A stretch of 18,049 bases of DNA from NCBI GenBank assembly GCA_025463965.1, contig JAODBN010000329.1:1-18049 (forward strand), in the 5' to 3' direction. The stretch is from Acidimicrobiaceae bacterium (GTDB taxonomy: Bacteria > Actinomycetota > Acidimicrobiia > Acidimicrobiales > Bog-793). Shown one piece after another: positions 1 to 7,895 of this stretch; position 1 is the stretch's first letter; each line of letters starts with the position of its first letter. The notes under the pieces were generated by a model that had not been told where the DNA came from, did not search any database, and worked only from the letters and a program-made list of their open reading frames with translations. The translations under genes were made by a program, and so were the position numbers.

Positions 1-438
1 CATGGTCCGTTCCCCGTCCGGGCTCACGGCCACGATGCATCGACCCGTGGCGGCCTCACCCGGGCCGACGGGCAGCCGGGCCAGAATCGGCTCGACCCCG
101 GCCTGTTCGAGGTCGCTCGCGTACCGGTCTCCGTCCACGTCGTCACCGACCGCGCCGACGAAGCAGGCGCTCCCGCCGAGGGAGGCCACGCCTACCGCAG
201 TGTTGGCCGTGCTGCCCCCCGAGACCTGGCGACCCTCGCCGACCAAGGCCCGGAGGCGCTCGGAGGTCGCCACGTCCACCAGGTTCATCGAGCCCCGCAC
301 AAATCCGAGCTCCTCGAGAAGCTGGTCGGGCACGAAGGCCAGGTGGTCGACGAGGGCGGTCCCGACGCAGAGCACGTCGAGCGCGGGGTCGGTTCGGGGC
401 GACGGGGCGCCCCGGGAAGCGAGAGGGGCTCCAGGCAC
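1..438 (-). CDS. PfkB-family carbohydrate/nucleoside kinase, N-terminal part (truncated by window edge)
   Basis: The first 146 codons of a ribokinase-like (PfkB) kinase, which would phosphorylate a sugar or nucleoside in the cytoplasm using ATP. The translation starts with a short Pro/Arg/Ala-rich stretch and then LDVLCVGTALVDHLAF, the usual first beta strand of the fold. It continues to SGGSTANTAVGVASLGG, the Gly-Gly/Asn-Thr-Ala substrate-lid region, and FVGAVGDDVDGD, both typical of adenosine-kinase-like members. The frame is open to base 1, so the ATP site and catalytic Asp lie outside the window. The start is GTG at 436-438: an in-frame TAG lies four codons upstream, and no other start precedes the conserved core. 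No Shine-Dalgarno is seen, but a TAGCGT box ends 6 nt before the GTG, so the message may be leaderless. The substrate cannot be decided from this fragment. Confidence 0.85.
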   Translation of the reverse strand, partial: MPGAPLASRGAPSPRTDPALDVLCVGTALVDHLAFVPDQLLEELGFVRGSMNLVDVATSERLRALVGEGRQVSGGSTANTAVGVASLGGSACFVGAVGDDVDGDRYASDLEQAGVEPILARLPVGPGEAATGRCIVAVSPDGERTM

Positions 439-563
439 GGCCGTACGCTACCCGTCGCGTTGCACGCCCAGCCTCGTCTTACAGGCCACGGGGAGCGTCG
501 TCGGTCGCGGGCGAGACCGAGCGTGCTCAGCAGCGGATCAGGAGCCATTAGCCTGCGGCTGCG
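439..563. promoter_or_regulatory. Divergent promoter region between kinase and pepN, with two -10-like boxes
   Basis: This 125-bp gap separates two divergent genes. On the minus strand TAGCGT (445-450) ends 6 nt before the kinase GTG. On the plus strand TAGCCT (549-554) ends 9 nt before the pepN ATG. Both fit the actinobacterial TANNNT -10 consensus at the distance expected for leaderless or near-leaderless transcripts. No convincing -35 hexamer is visible for either. An AGGAG at 539-543 is 20 nt from the pepN ATG, too far for a normal Shine-Dalgarno. Confidence 0.4.
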
Positions 564-3248
564 ATGAGCACCCGTGAAGACGCCACCGCCACTGGGGCCC
601 CCGACGGAGGAGATTCCGCGTACCGGCTCCCCAGCGCCGTCGCGCCCCGCCGTTACGAGCTCCACCTCGTCCCCGACCTCGACGAGAGCACCTTCACCGG
701 GAGCGAACAGATCGAGCTCGAGATCTTCGAGGAGGTCGACCGGATCGTCCTCAACGCTGCTGAGCTCGCCGTCGGAGGCGCCACCCTCACGAGAGGCTGG
801 GCCCGCGACGGCAACGAGCGCGGCGAACCTCTCGCGCTCGAGGCGGCGCTCGAGGCCGAAACCGAGCGGGTGGCGTTCGCGAGCGAGGCCCGGATCGCCC
901 CCGGCCGCTACACCCTCAGCTGCACCTTCTCCGGCATCTTGAACGATCGGCTTCACGGCTTCTACCGCAGCACCTTCGTCGACGACAAGGGCGAGACCCG
1001 TGTGATCGCGGCGACCCAGTTCGAGGAGACCCACGCCCGTCGGGCTTTCCCGTGCTTCGACGAGCCTGCCGCCAAGGCCTCCTTCTCGGTGCTGCTCGAC
1101 GTCCCGTCCGGGACGATCGGCCTTTCGAACGGCCCCGAGCTGTCGGTCGAGGAACTCGGCGGAGGACGGCGTCGGGTGCGCTTCGGCGAGACGATCCCCA
1201 TGTCCACCTACCTCGTGGCCTTCGTGGTCGGTCCCCTCGAGCTGACCGAGCCCCGTGACGTCGGCGGAATTCCGGTAAGAGTGGCGCATCCACCGGGCCG
1301 CGCGCACCTCACCGGTCCCGCCCTCGACGCCGCCGAGCACGCCCTCGGGTTTTTCGCCGACTACTTCGCGCTCGCCTACCCGGCGGAGAAGCTCGACCTC
1401 GTGGCCCTTCCGGACTTCGCCGCCGGAGCCATGGAGAACCTTGGATGCGTTACCTTCCGGGAGGCGATCCTGCTCGCCGACCCCGAGGCGACGGGACGAG
1501 CCGAGCTCGAGCGCCTGGCCGAGGTCGTCGAGCACGAGCTGGCGCACATGTGGTTCGGCGATCTCGTCACCATGCGCTGGTGGAACGGGATCTGGCTGAA
1601 CGAGGCGTTCGCCACCTTCATGGCGCTGCGCTGTCAGGACGACTACCGCCCGGAGTGGAAGGTCTTCACCGGCTTCGCTCGCAGCAAGGCCACTGCGCTC
1701 GGCATCGACGGCCTGCACGCCACGCGCCCCGTTGAGTTCCCGGTCCGAAAGCCCGAGGACGCGGCGGCGATGTTCGACGCCCTCACCTACGAGAAGGGCG
1801 CCAGCGTCCTGTGGATGATCGAGCAGTACGTCGGCCCCGAGCGCTTCCGCGCCGGTGTCCGTCGCTACCTCGCCGCCCACGCCTACTCGAACACCGAGAC
1901 CACCGACCTGTGGGACGCGATCGGCGCCGAGGTCCCCGACGTGCCCGTGCGCGAGGTGATGGAGTCCTGGCTGCTGCAGGGCGGCTACCCGCTGGTGTCG
2001 GCCACGACGGCGCTCGGCGAGAACGGTGCCGAGTCCGTTCAGCTGGCCCAGGAGCCCTTCTCCTACCTCCCGCCCGAGGCGAGCGGCTCTACGGTGACCG
2101 GCGAGGCTGGCTCCTCGATCGGCTCTCATTGGCTGGTGCCGATCCTCGCGGCGCCGGTGCGCGCGGGACGCGAGGTCGACGAGCCGCTCCGCGTGCTCCT
2201 CACCGACAAGCCCGTGCTCGTCGAGGGCGCGATGCCAAGCGGCCCGATCGTCGTGAACGCTGGTGGCGCGGGCTTCTATCGCGTCGCCTACGACCACTCG
2301 CTGCAGAGCGCGCTGCTTGCGGAGCTTGAGGAACTTCCTCCGCTCGAGCGGTTCAGCCTCGTGGGTGACGCGTGGGCGACGGTCCTGGCAGGCCGAAGTG
2401 GGCTCGCGGAATTCTTCGACGTCCTCCGGCGCCTCAGCACCGAGCAGGACCCGCACGTCTGGTCGCTCGCTACTGGCGCCCTCGGGTTGATCGACCTCGT
2501 CTGCGCCGAGCAGGACCGCGACGTCGTGTCGGAGTTCACGCGCCTGCTCCTCGAGCCCCAGCTCGCCCGGGTTGGGTGGCTGGCCCAGAAGGGAGAGGAC
2601 GAGCAGACGCCGCTGTTGCGTTCCACGCTCGTCTCGAGCCTCGGGATCCTCGGCGAGGACGCGGGGGTGCTGCACGTGGCGCGCCAGCTCTTCGCGGCGG
2701 ACCACGCAAACGGCGACCCGCTCGCGCCGGACCTCGCTTCGGCCGTGCTCGGCGTGGTGGCGGCGTACGCCACCCAAGGTGAGCTCGACGCCACGCTCTC
2801 CCGCTACCGCCGGCCCCGCGACCCGATGGACGGCATTCGGCACCTCTATTCGCTCGCCCGGCTGAGAGACCCTGTGCTCGTCAGCGAGGTCCTCGAGCTG
2901 TCGCTTTCCGAGATCCGCTCCCAGAACGCCCCGCTGCTGCTCGGGGCCCTCTTGTCGAACAGGGATGCGGGACCCGCGGCCTTCGACTTCATCCGTGATC
3001 GGTTCCAGGAGATGGTGGCGCGGTTCCCGAGCAACCTGATCCACCGGATGCTGGATGGGATGTCGGGGCTGGCGCAGCTGGACGGGAACGGACAGCCCCG
3101 CTACGCGGCCGCGGTCCGGCAGTTCTGCGACGAGGCGGTCGAGGGGTCCCGGCGTCGGCTGGTCGACCAGAGCCTTGAGCGCCTCGAGGTGAACGTGCGC
3201 TTCGCCCAACGAATTCGTGGGCAGCTGGCTCCGTTGTTGAGCCGCTAG
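564..3248 (+). CDS. pepN: M1-family zinc aminopeptidase (aminopeptidase N)
   Basis: An 894-residue M1 metallopeptidase, which removes N-terminal residues from peptides, presumably in the cytoplasm since no signal peptide is seen. Residues 1-200 form the N-terminal beta domain. The exopeptidase motif GAMEN is at 288-292. The zinc site HELAH is at 324-328, with the third ligand E347 in WLNEAFATFM, and the catalytic Tyr is Y409 in TYEKGASVLWM. GFYRVAYD (about residue 570) opens the helical ERAP1-like C-terminal domain, which runs to the end. Length and domain order match the bacterial/actinobacterial PepN group, and all catalytic residues are present. ATG 564 is chosen because the conserved N-terminal strand (PRRYELHLVPD) begins about 30 residues in. 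The stop is 7 nt before the next gene, so it is probably co-transcribed with it. Confidence 0.96.
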   Translation: MSTREDATATGAPDGGDSAYRLPSAVAPRRYELHLVPDLDESTFTGSEQIELEIFEEVDRIVLNAAELAVGGATLTRGWARDGNERGEPLALEAALEAETERVAFASEARIAPGRYTLSCTFSGILNDRLHGFYRSTFVDDKGETRVIAATQFEETHARRAFPCFDEPAAKASFSVLLDVPSGTIGLSNGPELSVEELGGGRRRVRFGETIPMSTYLVAFVVGPLELTEPRDVGGIPVRVAHPPGRAHLTGPALDAAEHALGFFADYFALAYPAEKLDLVALPDFAAGAMENLGCVTFREAILLADPEATGRAELERLAEVVEHELAHMWFGDLVTMRWWNGIWLNEAFATFMALRCQDDYRPEWKVFTGFARSKATALGIDGLHATRPVEFPVRKPEDAAAMFDALTYEKGASVLWMIEQYVGPERFRAGVRRYLAAHAYSNTETTDLWDAIGAEVPDVPVREVMESWLLQGGYPLVSATTALGENGAESVQLAQEPFSYLPPEASGSTVTGEAGSSIGSHWLVPILAAPVRAGREVDEPLRVLLTDKPVLVEGAMPSGPIVVNAGGAGFYRVAYDHSLQSALLAELEELPPLERFSLVGDAWATVLAGRSGLAEFFDVLRRLSTEQDPHVWSLATGALGLIDLVCAEQDRDVVSEFTRLLLEPQLARVGWLAQKGEDEQTPLLRSTLVSSLGILGEDAGVLHVARQLFAADHANGDPLAPDLASAVLGVVAAYATQGELDATLSRYRRPRDPMDGIRHLYSLARLRDPVLVSEVLELSLSEIRSQNAPLLLGALLSNRDAGPAAFDFIRDRFQEMVARFPSNLIHRMLDGMSGLAQLDGNGQPRYAAAVRQFCDEAVEGSRRRLVDQSLERLEVNVRFAQRIRGQLAPLLSR

Positions 3249-3255
3249 CTCGACC

Positions 3256-3864
3256 GTGAACCTAGGGCTTGCCGCCGCCACCTTCGCGGTGGTGCTCCCG
3301 GCCGAGCTGCCCGACAAGACGTTTATCTCGACCGTCCTGTTGAGCTCGCGCTTTCCTGCGCTGCCGGTGTGGCTCGGGGTCGCTTCGGGGCTGGTGCTCC
3401 AGGCGGCGATCGCTGCTGCCGCGGGCAGGCTCCTCGCGCTCGCCCCGCACCGGGTCGTCGAGGGCGTGGTCGCCGGACTGTTCCTGCTCGGCGCAGCGTG
3501 GTTGCTCTTTGTGCCGGAGCGCAAGGAGGAAGAAGCGAGCGAGGAGGACACCGAGCAGGCACAGGTCGAGGGCGCCAGCACGCGCTCGTTCTTGCGGATC
3601 TTTGCCACGACGTTCGGGGTGATCGTGCTTGCCGAGTTCGGGGACCTGACTCAGGTCGTCGTGGCCAACCTGACGGCCCGCTCGAAGGACCCGCTCAGTG
3701 TGTTCGCCGGCGCGGCGGTCGCTTTCTTGTTGATCAGTGCGGTCGGGGTCCTTGCGGGAAGGACGCTCACCCGCTTCGTCTCGCTCGCGGTGATGCGCCG
3801 GATCTCGGGGGTGCTGCTGCTCGGTCTCGGGATCTGGAGCGCGGTGGAGGTCGCCGTCGCATGA
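3256..3864 (+). CDS. GDT1/UPF0016 (TMEM165-like) cation transporter
   Basis: A 202-residue membrane protein of the UPF0016/GDT1 family, whose studied members move Mn2+ or Ca2+ across membranes, probably in exchange for protons. It shows the family's internal duplication. The first motif is ELPDKT (E17-T22) and the second EFGDLT (E127-T132), each at the start of a three-helix half, joined by a highly charged cytosolic loop (about 88-105, rich in Glu and Lys). The second motif has Leu where the consensus has Lys/Arg. The start is GTG at 3256, 7 nt after the pepN stop and without a clear Shine-Dalgarno, so translation is likely coupled. Its TGA overlaps the next ATG (ATGA). Family assignment is firm; the transported ion is inferred. 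Confidence 0.9.
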   Translation: MNLGLAAATFAVVLPAELPDKTFISTVLLSSRFPALPVWLGVASGLVLQAAIAAAAGRLLALAPHRVVEGVVAGLFLLGAAWLLFVPERKEEEASEEDTEQAQVEGASTRSFLRIFATTFGVIVLAEFGDLTQVVVANLTARSKDPLSVFAGAAVAFLLISAVGVLAGRTLTRFVSLAVMRRISGVLLLGLGIWSAVEVAVA

Positions 3865-4523
3865 CTGGCGACTCCCGCCGACTGCGCGATCACGCCATGC
3901 AGTGCCCGGGATTTTTCCCGGTCGACGAGGGCGACGCGCTCAGCGCGGTCGCCAGGCGTGCCGCCCACCTCGGCATCGGACCGCTGCTCGAGATCGGCGC
4001 CTACCAGGGCCGCTCGACGCTGTTCCTCGCCACCGGGCTCGCCACGGCGCTCGCCGAGGGGGCGCCAGCCACGCTCGTGCTCAGCGTCGACCACCATCGG
4101 GGATCCGAGGAGATGCAGGCAGGCTGGGAGCACCACGATCCCCGCCTCGTCGATCCGGCGACCGGCCGGATGGACTCGCTTCCATCCTGGCGCCGGGCGA
4201 TCGAGGTGGCAGGAGCAGAGGGGCTCGTTGCCGGGGTGATCGGCGACTCCCCGGGCGTGGCGGCCGCGTGGAGCGGCCCGCTGGCGCTCGTCTTGGTGGA
4301 CGGGGGCCACGGAGAGGGTCCCGCGTGGGCCGACTACCGGGGCTGGTCGCCGAAACTGGCCCGAGGAGGGTTCCTCTGCTTCCACGACGTCTTCGTCGAC
4401 CCGGCAGAAGGGGGCCAGCCTCCTTACGAGTGCTATCAGGATGCGCTTTCCAGCGGCAGGTTTCTCGAGGACGTGGCGGCAGGTCATGGGAGTCTCCGGG
4501 TGCTCGTGCGCGACGCCCGCTAG
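3861..4523 (+). CDS. Class I SAM-dependent methyltransferase (Methyltransf_24-like)
   Basis: A 220-residue Rossmann-fold protein. LLEIGAYQGRST (42-53) is the SAM-binding motif I. LVLVDGGH (near residue 140) and GGFLCFHDVF (near 165) are the usual strand 4/5 motifs of the Methyltransf_24/CmcI-like group. These proteins methylate small molecules or act in secondary and glycan metabolism; the substrate here is unknown. The start ATG at 3861 overlaps the transporter stop in an ATGA, showing translational coupling and membership of the pepN operon. A longer in-frame reading upstream lies inside the transporter gene and carries no methyltransferase motif, so it was rejected. It ends 75 nt before a convergent gene. 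Confidence 0.87.
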   Translation: MTGDSRRLRDHAMQCPGFFPVDEGDALSAVARRAAHLGIGPLLEIGAYQGRSTLFLATGLATALAEGAPATLVLSVDHHRGSEEMQAGWEHHDPRLVDPATGRMDSLPSWRRAIEVAGAEGLVAGVIGDSPGVAAAWSGPLALVLVDGGHGEGPAWADYRGWSPKLARGGFLCFHDVFVDPAEGGQPPYECYQDALSSGRFLEDVAAGHGSLRVLVRDAR

Positions 4524-4540
4524 CGCGCGAAAGCGACCTT

Positions 4541-4599
4541 CCCGGCCACCGGGCGGCTCGGCCGTCTCGAGCTCGTGCTCGGCGGTGCGCCTGCGCCGC
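4541..4599. terminator. Candidate hairpins between convergent operons
   Basis: The gap between the two convergent stop codons holds two GC-rich inverted repeats. The first is CCCGG-CCA-CCGGG (4541-4553). The second is GCGGTGC-GCCT-GCGCCGC (arms 4582-4588 and 4593-4599), a 7-bp stem with one G-U pair. Neither is followed by a T run on either strand, so they are not classical intrinsic terminators. They may act as bidirectional stops in a GC-rich actinobacterium. Confidence 0.3.
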
Positions 4600-5690
4600 T
4601 AGACGAGCGGCGAGGCCAGGACCTCCGCCGTCGGGCCGCCGGCGAGCGCGTCGTCGGCGAGAAGGACCGCCGCGGCCGAGTACGTCGTTGCCTCCCCGGC
4701 CGGGAACTCCGTGCGCTCGGGGTAGACGAGCCCGGTCAGATAGGAGCCGTCATCTCGACGCTGCAGACGCGTCCACGAAAGGGCCCGGGCCGCCTCGGCA
4801 CCCTGGCCGACGCGCAGGCAGGAGAGCGCATACTCGGCGGTCTCGGCCGTCGTCACCCAGCGGCGGTCCGAGCGGCACAGCACCCCGAGGCCGTCGAGCA
4901 CGAAGCAGGCCCTGCCCTGCGCCAGGCGAAAGGCGCCTGCTCCGGTGCCGAGGACACCGCCGAGCACCGGGTAGTACCAATCCATCGCGTACTCGCTCTT
5001 GTCGGCAAATGCGTCCGGGCGCTCGACGATGGCGCGGCGCAGCCGGGCCGCTGCGCCTGCCAGCTCCGGGCGTGATCGCCCGAGAAGGGCGGTGCAGCGG
5101 GCGCCGGAGAGCAGGCTGGCGTGGATCGAGGAGGACGCGGCGAGGAGGGCCAGATCGCCGGGTGAGCCCGGGGCGGCATCGGACCAGGGCACCTCGCCGC
5201 CCACCCTTTGCTGGGCGAGCACGAAGCGCAGGGCCGCCAGCATGGTCACCTCGTACCGTTCCAGCAGCGCTCGGTCTCCCGTGCACAGGTACAGGTGCAA
5301 CAGGGCGGTGGCGAAGTAGGCCGTGCCGTTGGTGTCGGAGCGCAGCTCGAGGACCGTGCCGTCGCTGCGGTAGGCAGCGTTCCACGAGCCGTCCGGCCTC
5401 TGGCGCCCGGCGAGCGCGTCGAGGGCGCGCACCGCAGGGCCCGGGTGCCCGCTCGCAGCGAGGGCCATCGCCCCCTCGAGGTGGTTCCAGGGATCGGCCC
5501 GGTCGCCGACAGACCAGGCAATCATGCCGTCATCGCCCTGCACGGAAAGCAGGTGAGCCGCGCTGGCCCGGCGCTCTTCGTCCGAGAGCGCTCCCTCCCG
5601 AGAGGTGCCCGCGCCGTCGGCCGCCACCGTCTCGTCGGCTGCCTCGGCGCCAGCGAGAGCCTCACCTTCGACGAGCGCCCCGACGGTCAT
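4599..5690 (-). CDS. Alpha/alpha-toroid protein, prenyltransferase/squalene-cyclase repeat-like
   Basis: A 363-residue, mainly helical protein. Two QW-like repeats, QRPDGSW (97-103) and QRRDDGSYLTG (310-320), together with DPWNHLEGAMAL and SDTNGTAYFATALLHLY, match the toroid fold shared by terpene cyclases, protein prenyltransferases and some glycoside hydrolases. Databases usually call such proteins 'prenyltransferase', but no cyclase DXDD motif is visible, so a catalytic role is unproven. The first 38 residues are low-complexity Ala/Glu. The ATG overlaps the stop of the upstream methyltransferase (ATGA), so it is the last gene of the GT4-methyltransferase-toroid operon. Its partners suggest a role in making or trimming a glycan or glycolipid. 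A sugar-active toroid is as likely as a lipid one. Confidence 0.8.
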   Translation of the reverse strand: MTVGALVEGEALAGAEAADETVAADGAGTSREGALSDEERRASAAHLLSVQGDDGMIAWSVGDRADPWNHLEGAMALAASGHPGPAVRALDALAGRQRPDGSWNAAYRSDGTVLELRSDTNGTAYFATALLHLYLCTGDRALLERYEVTMLAALRFVLAQQRVGGEVPWSDAAPGSPGDLALLAASSSIHASLLSGARCTALLGRSRPELAGAAARLRRAIVERPDAFADKSEYAMDWYYPVLGGVLGTGAGAFRLAQGRACFVLDGLGVLCRSDRRWVTTAETAEYALSCLRVGQGAEAARALSWTRLQRRDDGSYLTGLVYPERTEFPAGEATTYSAAAVLLADDALAGGPTAEVLASPLV

Positions 5691-6490
5691 CGGCGCGGCC
5701 CGGCGCCGGCCAGCTCGGCGTGCTCGATCTCGGGCTCGACAAGCGAGTCGGACGTGGTCGAGGCGAGCGTGCCTGGCGCTCGCCGGCAGTAGAGGACGAG
5801 GCTCTTTCCGACGAGCGGGTTCGACAGGCGATCAACGATGCGCAGCCACCGGGGCTGGTGGACGATCTCGTGGACGAGCAGGCGGTGGTAGGCGGCCACC
5901 AGCCGTTGGTTCTCGCGACCCACTCCCACGAGGCAGCGCAGCCACCAGTACGGCGAGTGGAGGGCGTGCGCGTGGTGCGTCCCCACGATCTCGAAGCCTG
6001 CCGCGGCGAGGCGGGCGCGCAGCTGGCGGCGGCGGTAGATGCGCACGTGGCCACCTTCGACCCGGTGGTACTCGGGCGAGAGCGCCCAGTTCACCGCCTC
6101 CGGCCACGTCCGGGGCACGCTGATCGCGAGCAATCCGTCCGCCGACAGCACCCGGGCCAGCTCGGCAAGGGCGCCGGCGTCGTCGACGAGGTGCTCGAGC
6201 ACCTCCGCGGCGATCACCCGGTCGAAGGAGGCGGCCGCGAACGGCAGGGCGTTGGCGTCGCCTGCCACGACGGACACGGTGCCTCCGCGCTCGAGCTCTC
6301 CGGCCTCGGCCATGGCCGTGGCCGTGGCAAGCGCGCCCACCACGGCCAGCTCGCCGAGGTCGGCGTCGAGCGCCACGACATCGGCGCCCGCCCGGGCGCA
6401 CGCGTAGGCGTGGCGGCCCCCACCACAGCCGAGATCGAGGACGCGCAGCCCGGGACCGACCTCGGCCCGCCCGAGATCGACGGTCAGCAC
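5687..6490 (-). CDS. Class I SAM-dependent methyltransferase (Methyltransf_11-like)
   Basis: A 267-residue methyltransferase. RVLDLGCGGGRHAYACA (from about residue 16) is motif I, VVALDAD is motif II with the acidic residue that binds the SAM ribose, AGDANALPF is the adenine-contacting motif and AEVLEHLVDD is motif IV. The C-terminal 100 residues, rich in Trp, Tyr and His, are typical of family members that modify sugars or lipids, but the acceptor is unknown. GTG at 6488-6490 is the start: a GGGGGAG lies about 8 nt upstream and the reading overlaps the glycosyltransferase end by 7 nt. The stop overlaps the start of the toroid gene by 4 nt. It is the middle gene of a translationally coupled trio. 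Confidence 0.9.
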   Translation of the reverse strand: MLTVDLGRAEVGPGLRVLDLGCGGGRHAYACARAGADVVALDADLGELAVVGALATATAMAEAGELERGGTVSVVAGDANALPFAAASFDRVIAAEVLEHLVDDAGALAELARVLSADGLLAISVPRTWPEAVNWALSPEYHRVEGGHVRIYRRRQLRARLAAAGFEIVGTHHAHALHSPYWWLRCLVGVGRENQRLVAAYHRLLVHEIVHQPRWLRIVDRLSNPLVGKSLVLYCRRAPGTLASTTSDSLVEPEIEHAELAGAGPRR

Positions 6491-7818
6491 GTGCCGTGCT
6501 CCCCCGGCCGTCGACCCGGGACCTGAGGCAGGGCCGCGAGCAGCCCCCGATACTCCTCGACGGTTCCTCGGGCGGTGGCCGCCCAGGTGAAGCGGGAGAG
6601 CACCCTGGCCCTGCCCTTCGCACCGAGGCGTCGGGAAAGCGCCGGGTCGGACAGGACCCGCTCGAGCGCACTCGCCAGCGCACCAGGGTCACCCGGCGGG
6701 ACGAGCAGTGCGTGCTCTCCGTCGCGCCCGACGACCTCGGGAAGCGCTCCTCCCGTGGTCGCCACGAGCGGAGCCCCGCAGGCCATGGCCTCGACGGCGG
6801 GAAGCGAGAAACCCTCGTAGAGGGACGGCACCACCACGCAGGCCGCCTCGGCGTAGCGACGGGCGATCCGCTCGTCGCTCTCGCCCGAGACGAACTCGAC
6901 CGCCCCGGCGAGCCCGAGCCGGTCGATGGCGTCGCGCGACGGACTGTCGGGACGAAGCCGGCCGACCACGACCAGGTGCGCGTCCGGCCGCTCGGTGCGG
7001 AGCTTTGCCAGCGCCTCGAGGAGCGGGGTGAGCCCCTTCAACGGCACGTCCGCGCTCGCCGTCGTCATCAGCCGCTCGGGCACGCGCACCACTCCGGGGA
7101 AGGGGCGGTGCACCGCGGGATCGACGCCGACGGGCACGACGCCGACCCGGGCAGGATCCACCCCCATCTGGACGACCATGTCGGACTTGGAGGAGTCCGA
7201 GACCGTGAGCAGCCGCGGGAGTCGGCGCGCCACCCGGGACTGCATCTCCGAGAACCCGTACCAGCGTCGCAATGACCACCGCTTGAACGCACTGGCGGCG
7301 TGCTCGAGATCGAGCGCCCGGTCGACGGTGACGGGATGGTGCACCGAGGCGATCACGGGCCAGCCGTCGGCCACCATTTGGAGCAGCCCCGTGCCGAGGC
7401 TGTGGTCGTCGTGGACGAGGTCGAAATCGGAAAGGCGCGACGCGAGGGCGCTTCGCGCCCGGATCGAGAACGTCCGGGGCTCGGGGAAGCCGCCGGTCCA
7501 CATGGTGGCGAGCTCCAGCAGGTCGACCGGCGAGGCGAGCTCGCGTGGGCGAGGGGTCCGGAAGGCGTCGTCGGCCCGATACAGGTCCAGGCTCGGCAGG
7601 CGGACCAGGTCCACGCCAGCTTCCAGCTCGGGGTAGGGCTGACCGGAGAAGACGGTCACCTCGTGGCCGAGCGCGGTCAGCTCCCGGGACAGGTGTCGCA
7701 CATAGACGCCCTGTCCCCCACAGTGCGGGTTGCCCCGGTAGCAAAGGAGCGCGACCCGCAGCGGTCGGCCGGCGAGAACCGATGAGGGCGGACCGCCCTG
7801 GGATCCGCCGCTGGTCAT
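6484..7818 (-). CDS. GT4-family glycosyltransferase (GT-B fold)
   Basis: A 444-residue GT-B retaining glycosyltransferase, which moves a sugar from a nucleotide donor to a glycan, lipid or small molecule at the cytosolic face. CGGQGVYVRHLSREL (from residue 33) is the N-terminal glycine loop that contacts the acceptor and diphosphate. VPVGVD near 228 opens the donor domain. PSLYEGFSLPAVEAMACG (331-348) holds the EX7E pair E335 and E343 that binds the donor. SVHHPVTVDRALDLE and the long 180-200 helix resemble actinobacterial GT4 proteins found with methyltransferase and toroid genes. ATG 7816-7818 is preceded by a weak purine patch only. It is first in the operon and lies 65 nt downstream of the Nramp gene on the same strand, so read-through from the metal operon is possible. 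Confidence 0.93.
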   Translation of the reverse strand: MTSGGSQGGPPSSVLAGRPLRVALLCYRGNPHCGGQGVYVRHLSRELTALGHEVTVFSGQPYPELEAGVDLVRLPSLDLYRADDAFRTPRPRELASPVDLLELATMWTGGFPEPRTFSIRARSALASRLSDFDLVHDDHSLGTGLLQMVADGWPVIASVHHPVTVDRALDLEHAASAFKRWSLRRWYGFSEMQSRVARRLPRLLTVSDSSKSDMVVQMGVDPARVGVVPVGVDPAVHRPFPGVVRVPERLMTTASADVPLKGLTPLLEALAKLRTERPDAHLVVVGRLRPDSPSRDAIDRLGLAGAVEFVSGESDERIARRYAEAACVVVPSLYEGFSLPAVEAMACGAPLVATTGGALPEVVGRDGEHALLVPPGDPGALASALERVLSDPALSRRLGAKGRARVLSRFTWAATARGTVEEYRGLLAALPQVPGRRPGEHGTC

Positions 7819-7869
7819 TGCCCTACAGCCTCGCCTGGGACTCCTCGAACCGCAAGCACGCCGGAACCG

Positions 7870-7895
7870 GGCGTTGGCGCTCTCTAGGCAACGCC
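7870..7895 (-). terminator. Stem-loop over the Nramp stop codon
   Basis: GGCGTTG (7870-7876) and CAACGCC (7889-7895) are perfect 7-bp inverted arms with a 12-nt loop that contains the Nramp stop codon. No U tract follows on the minus strand. It could attenuate transcription between the metal-transport genes and the glycosyltransferase operon, or only protect the 3' end of the mRNA. Confidence 0.35.

Noticed and set aside
285..3608. A 1107-codon open frame on the minus strand, antisense to pepN
   Set aside because: It is the GC-driven mirror of pepN: Arg/Gly/Glu-rich with no family motif, while the plus strand carries every M1 motif. Its left end overlaps the real kinase gene in the wrong frame.
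3902..6526. An 874-codon open frame on the plus strand
   Set aside because: It crosses two convergent operons in the wrong frame or strand and is Arg/Pro/Gly-rich low complexity. The methyltransferases and the toroid protein explain the same bases.
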